Source: an uncultured Pelagibacteraceae bacterium (lineage in GTDB: Bacteria; Pseudomonadota; Alphaproteobacteria; Pelagibacterales; Pelagibacteraceae). Taken from it: 64,000 bases of DNA. The notes beneath the pieces are model-generated. The model saw only the letters and a program-made list of their open reading frames with translations. It did no database searches and was not told the origin of the DNA. The stretch lies in NCBI GenBank assembly GCA_902580895.1, contig CACHMJ010000001.1:124001-188000 (forward strand), written 5' to 3'. Positions 55,610-64,000 of this stretch are shown piece by piece; the first letter of the stretch is position 1, and each line of letters opens with the position of its first letter. Both the position numbers and the translations under genes were made by a program.

Positions 55610-55692
55610 AAAAATTAAAAATAAAATTATGTAACATAAAGAGCATAATTTTAATACAGATTAAATTTTTCTTGTATATAATCAATTTATAA

Positions 55693-55782
55693 GGAGAGGT
55701 GGCCGAGTGGTTGAAGGCGCACGCTTGGAAAGCGTGTATAGAGGAAACTCTATCATGGGTTCGAATCCCATTCTCTCCGCCA
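55693..55782 (+). tRNA. tRNA-Ser (anticodon GGA)
   Basis: A 90-nt class II tRNA with encoded CCA (55780-55782). Acceptor GGAGAGG (55693-55699) pairs with TCTCTCC (55772-55778), with a G-T pair at position 7. The anticodon stem CACGC/GCGTG encloses TTGGAAA, giving GGA. The long variable arm TAGAGGAAACTCTA and T-loop TTCGAAT confirm serine identity. It borders the sugar module. Confidence 0.97.
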
Positions 55783-55893
55783 TAAATAATCCTTGTTTTT
55801 CAAAGGGAATTTAAGTTTTTTCACTGATATTGAAAAAGATAATTCAGCATTTTTTTTTAAAAAATGTTATAAATATTACTTTCCAAAAATTAA

Positions 55894-57960
<2,067 letters not shown>

Positions 57961-57963
57961 ACC

Positions 57964-59244
57964 ATGAAGTTTTTTGAAACTTCAAAATTTCATACTTTAA
58001 AAAAATCTACCTATATCTCTTTAAGGTGGATCGGTATTATAGGTCAATTGATTTCTGTTTATATTGTTTATTTTTTCTTTAATTTTAATTTTAATTTTAT
58101 TTTATCAAATTTAATTATTTTTGTAGGAGTTTTGAGTAATTTCTATTTGATCTTTATTTACAATAAAACTCAACTTTCAGATAGATCTGCACTAATTTTT
58201 TTAATGATTGATATATTTCAACTAGGTTCACTTATCTATCTCACAGGAGGAATTAAAAACCCTTTTGTTATTTTTTTATTGATTCCTAGTGTATTTGCAT
58301 CATCAAATTTAGGAATCAGAACTAATTTATTTCTTGTTGTTACAACAATATTAACGATTATTTTTTTGACATTTTACTCAAAGGATTTACCTGCACCATT
58401 AAATGATCATTTTCATGTTGATCCTTACTATTATTATTCAATTCCAATCGCTTTCATAATTGCTTTAATTTTTTTAAATTATTTTGCGATAGTATTTGGT
58501 ACTGAGTCAAGAAAAAGGAAAGAGGCCCTAGGCAAAATGGAGGAAATAATGGCTCAAGAACACGAAATGTTATCTTTGGGGGGTCAAGCAGCAGCAGCAG
58601 CACATTCACTCGGAACTCCTTTATCTACCATTAAAATTATTTCACAAGAGTTAAAAGATCAGTTAAACGATCGTCCAGATCTGAAGTCAGATATAGAATT
58701 ACTTTCAAGTCAAGTCGAGAGATGTAATCAAATTTTAAAAAAACTATCTTTGAATCCTATTGAAGAAGATGATTTTATAGATGAGGATTTAGATTTTAAA
58801 AAATATATAAATCAAATAGTTAATTCATTTAAAGAAACAAGTAATAAAAGATTTATTTTAAATTTTGATCAAGATGCAAGTCCGAAAAAAATTTCTAAAT
58901 CGATAGAAATAATATATGGTTTAAGAAATTTTATTGGGAATGCAAATAAATTTGCTAAAGAAAAAATATTTATAACTTTAAGAAGTAATAATGAATACAC
59001 TGAAATCTCCATTGAAGATGATGGTGAAGGATATCCTGGCGAAATATTATCAAAAATAGGTGAACCTTATCTAAGATCACTCAAAAATAAAGGCAAGAGT
59101 CAATCTGGTCTAGGTCTAGGAATATTTATAGGCAAAAATTTACTTGAAAAAAATTTTGCTTCTTTAAATTGTCAAAATTCTAAAACAAGAACTGGAGCGG
59201 AAGTCAATATAAGATGGAAAAATCAAGATTTAAAAAAAATCTAA
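57964..59244 (+). CDS. regB: RegB/PrrB/ActS-type redox-sensing histidine kinase
   Basis: A 426-residue membrane kinase. Six predicted transmembrane spans (about 20-180) contain [10 protein letters not shown], the GGxxNPF quinone-site signature of RegB. The H-box is [16 protein letters not shown] (histidine near 214), followed by a cysteine in [12 protein letters not shown] at the position of the RegB redox cysteine. The ATPase domain has N-box GNANKFA and G-boxes DDGEGYPG and GLGLGIFIG. It should sense quinone redox state and phosphorylate a RegA-type regulator, which is not in the window. It follows gyrB by 3 nt. Confidence 0.9.
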   Translation: MKFFETSKFHTLKKSTYISLRWIGIIGQLISVYIVYFFFNFNFNFILSNLIIFVGVLSNFYLIFIYNKTQLSDRSALIFLMIDIFQLGSLIYLTGGIKNPFVIFLLIPSVFASSNLGIRTNLFLVVTTILTIIFLTFYSKDLPAPLNDHFHVDPYYYYSIPIAFIIALIFLNYFAIVFGTESRKRKEALGKMEEIMAQEHEMLSLGGQAAAAAHSLGTPLSTIKIISQELKDQLNDRPDLKSDIELLSSQVERCNQILKKLSLNPIEEDDFIDEDLDFKKYINQIVNSFKETSNKRFILNFDQDASPKKISKSIEIIYGLRNFIGNANKFAKEKIFITLRSNNEYTEISIEDDGEGYPGEILSKIGEPYLRSLKNKGKSQSGLGLGIFIGKNLLEKNFASLNCQNSKTRTGAEVNIRWKNQDLKKI

Positions 59245-61040
59245 TGTAATTTTGCTTTTTTATCAAATAATGAGCTTAATTGAGAAATCATTACATCACC
59301 AAGTTCATTTACATCAGTGATCTTAATTGCTCTTTTATAATATCTAGATACATCATGACCAATTCCAATAGCTAAAATCTCTATTTCAGATTTATCCTCT
59401 ATAAACTTAACCATTTTTTTTAAATGTTTCTCTAAAAAATCCCCTGAATTTACTGATAAAGTTGAGTCATCAACTGGTGCGCCATCCGAAATCACCATTA
59501 AAATTTTTCGTTCCTCTTTTCTTTTTTTAATTCTATTGAAAGCCCATGTTATAGCCTCCCCATCTATATTTTCTTTCAATAAACCTTCTTTTAACATAAG
59601 CCCAAGGTTATCTTTTGCCTGCCTCCAATGTGTATCAGCTCCTTTATAAATAATATGTCTTAAATCATTTAATCTTCCAGGTGTCTTTGGCTTATTATCT
59701 TTATTCCATAAATCTCTACTTTGACCACCCTTCCAATTTTTTGTTGTGAAACCTAATATCTCCACTTTCACTGAGCAACGTTCCAAAGTTCTAGATAGAA
59801 TATCAGCGCAAATAGCTGCAATTGTAATTGGTCTACCTCTCATTGAACCTGAGTTATCGATTAGAAGTGTTACCACCGTGTCCTTAAAGTCTAAATCTTT
59901 TTCTTTCTTGAAAGATAATGAATTGTATGGATCCATTATAATTCTTGGTAACTTAGAGCTATCAAGTAATCCTTCCTCTAAATCAAACTCCCAAGCTCTA
60001 TTCTGTTTTGCCAATAATTGTCTTTGAAGTTTATTAGCAAGTTTAGTTATAACATCTTGGAAACCAATCAATTGTTGATCTAAAGTTTTTCGAAGCTTAT
60101 TTGCCTCATCTGCGTTTTCAAGATTTTCAGCTTTCGTAATTTCGTCAAACTGTGTTGTAAAAATTTTATAATCTACATTCAAATTTTTTAAAGTTTCCTT
60201 TTTGATAACTTGCTCAGAGTTTTGTTCATCTGATTCTGTATCTACAAGTTGTTCATCTAATTTATATTCATCAATATTATATTCTGAGTCTAGACTGGCT
60301 TCTGTTTCATCTTGCTTATCAGGATCTTTTTTGTCTTCATCCTCATTATCATCATTTTCATTTGATTGATTTTCTTTATTATCCTCTGGATTTTCATCCT
60401 TTTTTTCCTCATTTTCCTCTGATTGAAAAATGTCCATTTCCTGCAGTATCTGTGAGAACTTTGAACTGTAAATATTCTGATCCTCTAAATTTTGTTTAAA
60501 AAATTCTATATGTTCAAAAATTGATTTATCAAAATCTTTTTCCCAGAAATTTAACATTCTTGATGTTAAAGAATTAAGTTTGATATTGTGGAAATTTTTC
60601 AGCATATATAATTCAAAAGCCTCAACTACAGGCACATCATCTTTGGATTTAATTTGATCTTTTCTTTTATGGTTGATCATTTGAATATAATTATTTCTTA
60701 AATTCTTTTCTATTCCTTTCAACATTTTTGATCCCAATTTTTCGTATCTTATTTTTTCAGTAATTGTATAAAGTGATTTACAAGACGAGCTGGAAGGTAA
60801 ATTTTTTTTAAATATTAACTCATCAGAAAATTTCTTTTTAAGAGCTTTCGAGTCTGTTTCTGCTCTAGCCTTAATAAAATCGTTTTTTGAATTTAAATTT
60901 TCTAGTTCAATTAAGTCTCGTTTTTCAGAATTTTTAATATTTTTTTTAGGATTGATTCCCAAATCATCTGAGATTACTCTTAAAGTAGATGATAGAGCCT
61001 GTGTAAGCTTTTCTTTAAAACTCTCAGTTTTATTATTCAT
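59241..61040 (-). CDS. cobT: CobT-like VWA protein (cobaltochelatase subunit family)
   Basis: A 599-residue protein. The helical N-terminal region (about 1-200) is followed by a very acidic Glu/Asp/Asn linker (about 210-270) and a C-terminal von Willebrand A domain with the MIDAS motif [14 protein letters not shown] and WAFNRIKKR. In aerobic cobalamin synthesis CobT works with the AAA+ CobS and the chelatase CobN. No other cobalamin gene is in the window, so the pair may serve another purpose. The start touches the cobS stop by one base (TAATG). Confidence 0.9.
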   Translation of the reverse strand: MNNKTESFKEKLTQALSSTLRVISDDLGINPKKNIKNSEKRDLIELENLNSKNDFIKARAETDSKALKKKFSDELIFKKNLPSSSSCKSLYTITEKIRYEKLGSKMLKGIEKNLRNNYIQMINHKRKDQIKSKDDVPVVEAFELYMLKNFHNIKLNSLTSRMLNFWEKDFDKSIFEHIEFFKQNLEDQNIYSSKFSQILQEMDIFQSEENEEKKDENPEDNKENQSNENDDNEDEDKKDPDKQDETEASLDSEYNIDEYKLDEQLVDTESDEQNSEQVIKKETLKNLNVDYKIFTTQFDEITKAENLENADEANKLRKTLDQQLIGFQDVITKLANKLQRQLLAKQNRAWEFDLEEGLLDSSKLPRIIMDPYNSLSFKKEKDLDFKDTVVTLLIDNSGSMRGRPITIAAICADILSRTLERCSVKVEILGFTTKNWKGGQSRDLWNKDNKPKTPGRLNDLRHIIYKGADTHWRQAKDNLGLMLKEGLLKENIDGEAITWAFNRIKKRKEERKILMVISDGAPVDDSTLSVNSGDFLEKHLKKMVKFIEDKSEIEILAIGIGHDVSRYYKRAIKITDVNELGDVMISQLSSLFDKKAKLH

Positions 61041-62014
61041 TAAATTTGAATATTTAATAAGGACTCTGGTAATTCCTCACCAAAACATCTTTGGTAATAT
61101 TCTGCAATTATATTTTTCTCGATTTCATCGCACTTATTTAAAAACGTTACTCTAAAAGCATAACCTGTATCTTTAAAGATTTCCGCGTTTTCAGCCCAAT
61201 GCAAAACTGTTCGTGGACTCATCACTGTTGATATATCCCCAGCTATAAATCCTTTTCTAGTTAATGATGCGACTTTTATCATATTAGAAACTTTTTCTTT
61301 ACCCTTTGAATTATTTAACTCTTTATTTTTCGCTAAGATTATCTCCATTTCTTTATCAAGGCTAAGATAGTTTAAAGTCGTAACAATATTCCATCTATCC
61401 ATTTGTCCTTGATTTATTTGTTGAGTTCCATGGTAAAGTCCTGTTGTATCTCCTAAACCAACAGTATTAGAGGTTGCAAATAATCTAAAAAATTTATTTT
61501 GTTTAATTACTTTATTTTTATCTAAAAGTGTAAAATTACCTTCTGCCTCAAGCACTCTCTGGATAACAAACATCACATCTGGTCTTCCTGCATCATATTC
61601 ATCAAATACTAAAGCAACAGGGTTTTGAATGGACCAAGGCAAAATACCTTCATTAAATTTTGTGACTTGCTTACCATCTTTCAAAACAATTGCATCTTTT
61701 CCTATCAAATCTATACGACTTATGTGACTGTCTAAATTTACTCTGACGCAAGGCCAATTTAACCTTGCAGCAATTTGTTCTATATGTGTAGATTTACCTG
61801 TTCCATGATAACCTTGAACCAAAACTCTTTTATTAAAAGCGAAGCCTGAGATGATTGCCAAAGTAGTATCGCGATCAAATTTATAGTTTTTATCAATTTC
61901 TGGCACATACTCACTTTTTTTGGAAAATGCATCAACCTCCATGTTAGATTCTATGCCAAAGGTTTGTTTAATTGATAATTTTATATCAGGTTGGTTATCT
62001 ATATTTGGTGTCAA
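61040..62014 (-). CDS. cobS: CobS-like AAA+ ATPase (cobaltochelatase subunit family)
   Basis: A 324-residue MoxR/CobS-type ATPase with Walker [18 protein letters not shown] (about 75-91), Walker [16 protein letters not shown], sensor-1 [13 protein letters not shown], and a C-terminal region ending [15 protein letters not shown]. With CobT it forms a ring complex acting like a metal-chelatase motor. The order J-protein-cobS-cobT is common in alphaproteobacteria. It overlaps the J-protein gene by 4 bp. Confidence 0.93.
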   Translation of the reverse strand: MTPNIDNQPDIKLSIKQTFGIESNMEVDAFSKKSEYVPEIDKNYKFDRDTTLAIISGFAFNKRVLVQGYHGTGKSTHIEQIAARLNWPCVRVNLDSHISRIDLIGKDAIVLKDGKQVTKFNEGILPWSIQNPVALVFDEYDAGRPDVMFVIQRVLEAEGNFTLLDKNKVIKQNKFFRLFATSNTVGLGDTTGLYHGTQQINQGQMDRWNIVTTLNYLSLDKEMEIILAKNKELNNSKGKEKVSNMIKVASLTRKGFIAGDISTVMSPRTVLHWAENAEIFKDTGYAFRVTFLNKCDEIEKNIIAEYYQRCFGEELPESLLNIQI

Positions 62015-62532
62015 TTTTTTTCTCTATAAGTATTTTTTAACTGGGTATAGGCCAAAGTAATCGATTTAAGTTTTTCTTCAAATTTTTTATTCCCAGAATT
62101 CATATCAGGGTGAAATTTTTTAACAAGTATTTTAAATTTATCATAAATTTTTCCCCATTGAGACCCTACTGAAATACCTAATATTTCAAACGCTTTAATG
62201 TCTTTGTGATTATATCTAAATTGTCCCATGTGATTAAAATCGCTTTTTAATTTTTCTTTATCTAGTTCATCTCTCAAAGTATTGTTCCATAAGACTTTAA
62301 AAAAATTATCCGAGGAACTAAAACTTTGAGTGGGCTTATGCCAAACCATATCTGATTTCAAAAAATTAATTACTTGATCATCATTCATATCTGAAAAATA
62401 ATTCCAATTTTTATTGAATTCTTTGACATGATTTAAACATAATAATCTAAATTTTTTACTATTATCTTTTTCAACCGGTGCTTTATATTCACCAATTTCA
62501 TTGCAATTATTCCAATCACAGATATTTTTCAT
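62011..62532 (-). CDS. J-domain (DnaJ-like) protein
   Basis: A 173-residue protein with a C-terminal J-domain (about 117-170): [20 protein letters not shown] and the HPD tripeptide in [11 protein letters not shown]. The N-terminal part has cysteines in [14 protein letters not shown] and a later CLNH, perhaps a small zinc site. J-proteins stimulate Hsp70 (DnaK); the conserved neighbourhood suggests service to CobS/CobT assembly. Its ATG at 62532 is only 16 bp from the divergent bolA ATG. Confidence 0.88.
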   Translation of the reverse strand: MKNICDWNNCNEIGEYKAPVEKDNSKKFRLLCLNHVKEFNKNWNYFSDMNDDQVINFLKSDMVWHKPTQSFSSSDNFFKVLWNNTLRDELDKEKLKSDFNHMGQFRYNHKDIKAFEILGISVGSQWGKIYDKFKILVKKFHPDMNSGNKKFEEKLKSITLAYTQLKNTYREKN

Positions 62533-62548
62533 GATATAATTATATCAT
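62531..62548. promoter_or_regulatory. 18-bp perfect palindrome with overlapping divergent TATAAT hexamers
   Basis: ATGATATAATTATATCAT fills the 16-bp gap between the J-protein and bolA start codons and overlaps the J-protein ATG. It contains TATAAT on the plus strand (62535-62540) and, two bases overlapped, TATAAT on the minus strand (62544-62539). Transcription starts 7-8 nt from each hexamer would coincide with the two ATG codons. Confidence 0.6.
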
Positions 62549-62809
62549 ATGAATATAGATGAATTAATCACAAACGTAAAAAAAAAACTAAAAAAAAATA
62601 TAAATATAGAAAATATTTTAATAGAAGATAAAACATTTCTACATAAAAATCATGTAGGACATGAAAGTAATAAATTTCACTTAAAAATAAGTATTGAGTC
62701 AGATGAGCTTAAGAAATTAAATAAGATTGAAAGCAATAAAAAAATTTATAAAGTATTAGATGAAGAATTAAAAAATCACATTCATTCTTTACAAATTTCA
62801 ATTAATTAA
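62549..62809 (+). CDS. bolA: BolA-family protein
   Basis: An 86-residue BolA fold protein. HVGHESNKFHLKISIES is the variable loop and strand with the conserved histidines, and KIYKVLDEELKNHIHSLQISI contains the helix-turn and signature IHSLQI. BolA proteins pair with monothiol glutaredoxins to handle 2Fe-2S clusters. It is divergent from the J-protein gene and converges with aroB (12-bp overlap). Confidence 0.93.
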   Translation: MNIDELITNVKKKLKKNINIENILIEDKTFLHKNHVGHESNKFHLKISIESDELKKLNKIESNKKIYKVLDEELKNHIHSLQISIN

Positions 62810-63904
62810 TCTCTTTTTTAAAAAAAGTTTTATAGTAATGTCAGAAAATTCTTTTTCAATTATTGGACCACCAATTTTTTTAATCAGCATAAGCTTGATA
62901 TTTTGAGAATTATTTTTTTTATCCCTCTTCATAAAGGATACGACTCGATCAATCTCTCTAATTGAAAAATAATTTTTAATTGAGATTGGAAAGTGAGAAT
63001 TATTAAGATGTTTTAATGCAGAGTCAAATTCTCTAAATGCAATTAACTTTTTATTATGACTAAATTCTAACGCTGACTTCATACCTAAAATCACAGCTTC
63101 TCCATGATTTAATTTTTTTGAAAAATTTAAACTTGCCTCATATGCATGAGCAAAAGTGTGACCAAAATTTAAAATTTTTCTCAAATTTTTTTCTTTTTCA
63201 TCTTTTTCAACTATTGATTTTTTGACTTTACAGCTTTCATAAATAGATTTTTCAAGAGCTGGTGAATTTAATTTTAATATTTTATTAATATTCTTATCCA
63301 AAAAATTATAGAACTTTTTATTTGCTATTAATGCATGTTTGACTATCTCTGCATAACCACAAACTATTTCCCTAAAAGGGAGACTTTTCAAAAAATCTAC
63401 ATCACTAATAACAATTTTAGGTTGATAAAAACTTCCAATTAAATTCTTGCCTTGAAATGTGTTAATACCTGTTTTGCCCCCAACCGATGAGTCAACTTGT
63501 GATAATAATGTTGTTGGAATATTTACAAACTTTAGACCTCTTTTGAATAAACTAGCTGCAAAACCTGACACATCACCAGTAATGCCTCCCCCAACAGATA
63601 TTAAACAATCATCTCTTGAAAAATTCTTTTTAAGCAAAAGATCCAAAATTTTACTAACATTTTTTTGGTTTTTATTTTTCTCATTGGCATTGTAAATAAA
63701 TTTGTAAACTTCATATCTATAGAGAGATTTTGAAATTTGTTTGATGTATTTACTTGGAATATTTTTATCTAAAACTAACAAACATTTTTTAAAGTTAAAA
63801 GAATTTTTTTTAAATATTTTTGATAGATTAGAAATTAAATTTCTACCAATTATTATAGGGTATTTTTCTGAATGAGTTTTAACTATCAGTTTAATTGGTT
63901 TCAT
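62798..63904 (-). CDS. aroB: 3-dehydroquinate synthase
   Basis: A 368-residue NAD- and zinc-dependent enzyme converting DAHP to 3-dehydroquinate in the shikimate pathway. NAD-binding loop and core are SVGGGITGDVSGFAASLFKR, IPTTLLSQVDSSVGGKTGIN and KNLIGSFYQPKIVI. The zinc ligands are E in GYAEIVKHALI and H in LNFGHTFAHAYEA and LNHGEAVILGM. Full length. The start overlaps the 3' end of aroK by 13 bp. Confidence 0.97.
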   Translation of the reverse strand: MKPIKLIVKTHSEKYPIIIGRNLISNLSKIFKKNSFNFKKCLLVLDKNIPSKYIKQISKSLYRYEVYKFIYNANEKNKNQKNVSKILDLLLKKNFSRDDCLISVGGGITGDVSGFAASLFKRGLKFVNIPTTLLSQVDSSVGGKTGINTFQGKNLIGSFYQPKIVISDVDFLKSLPFREIVCGYAEIVKHALIANKKFYNFLDKNINKILKLNSPALEKSIYESCKVKKSIVEKDEKEKNLRKILNFGHTFAHAYEASLNFSKKLNHGEAVILGMKSALEFSHNKKLIAFREFDSALKHLNNSHFPISIKNYFSIREIDRVVSFMKRDKKNNSQNIKLMLIKKIGGPIIEKEFSDITIKLFLKKRLIN

Positions 63905-64000
63905 AAATATCTATGATTTTTTTTGAAATTTGTTGTTTTGTAAAATTTTCACAATCTATTTTATATAGTGCTTTAGAGTAAATAATTGAACGTTTTTTTA
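63892..64000 (-). CDS. aroK: Shikimate kinase, C-terminal fragment (gene runs off the window end)
   Basis: The last 35 codons of a minus-strand frame ending TAA at 63892-63894. The translation RSIIYSKALYKIDCENFT and KKIIDIYETN matches the C-terminal R-x-x-x-Y-x-x-x-A-x-Y/L pattern of shikimate kinases, and its position directly upstream of aroB (aroK-aroB) supports this. The catalytic P-loop is outside the window. The call leans on synteny as much as on sequence. Confidence 0.75.

Overview
This 64 kb window is a strongly AT-rich piece of a streamlined alphaproteobacterial chromosome, most likely SAR11 (Pelagibacterales). The evidence is very short intergenic gaps, start/stop overlaps of the ATGA and TAATG type, lysine- and asparagine-rich proteins, single tRNA genes, and alphaproteobacterial gene neighbourhoods: mutM-rpsT-dnaA next to ubiE-ubiB-coaBC-dut, fdxA-carD, argH-lipoprotein-lysA, bolA/J-protein-cobS-cobT and a RegB-type kinase. 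No phage, insertion sequence, CRISPR array or rRNA operon was seen. The taxonomic call is inference from these features, not from a marker search.

Layout. 1-1.4 kb: the 3' end of katG, an Asp/Asn-hydroxylase-like oxygenase, a DUF2061 membrane protein, and a Cys-rich mini-protein behind Fur-box-like sites. 1.4-6.5 kb (minus): ubiE-ubiB-coaBC-dut-moeB/thiF-like-SH3. 6.5-10.5 kb (plus): mutM, rpsT, dnaA, dnaN. 10.5-13.9 kb (minus): argH-LptM-like lipoprotein-lysA-plsC. 14-17.6 kb: TlpA-like thioredoxin, HIG1 protein, esterase, HNH nuclease, coq7, dsbB, DedA-like protein. 17.6-19.8 kb: tRNA-Leu(CAA) followed 4 nt later by an acyl-CoA synthetase, then a 25-residue Lys/Arg-rich peptide gene with its own promoter, hairpin leader and terminator. 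19.8-24.5 kb (minus): SUV3-like helicase-TerB-fdxA-carD, then a thioesterase. 24.5-31.5 kb: glycosyltransferase, tRNA-Arg(ACG), acetyl-CoA acetyltransferase, and a pyruvate dehydrogenase operon whose E1 carries its own lipoyl domain. 31.5-40 kb: DMT transporter, uppP, gltD-gltB, a hydrolase. 40-49.6 kb (plus): glycosyltransferase-thrS-infC-rpmI-rplT-pheS-pheT-lepA. 49.6-55.6 kb: a surface-sugar module (Gfo/Idh/MocA, GT17, GT61, DegT aminotransferase, sugar N-formyltransferase, UXS-like decarboxylase) ending beside tRNA-Ser(GGA). 55.9-64 kb: gyrB, a RegB/PrrB-type kinase, cobT, cobS, J-protein, bolA, aroB and the 3' end of aroK.

How the genes work together. Most of the window is core housekeeping: replication initiation, translation, quinone and CoA synthesis, ammonium assimilation by GOGAT, acetyl-CoA production, and Arg/Lys/aromatic synthesis. 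Accessory content is concentrated in the sugar module, whose decarboxylase, aminotransferase and formyltransferase resemble the ArnA/ArnB reactions split into separate proteins.

The best leads are the lipoyl-E1 fusion, the polybasic mini-gene with its conserved-looking leader, the Arn-like sugar module, and a recurrent promoter design. In that design a TATAAT-like hexamer lies 5-8 nt from the start codon, which predicts leaderless mRNAs; the clearest case is an 18-bp perfect palindrome between the divergent J-protein and bolA genes.
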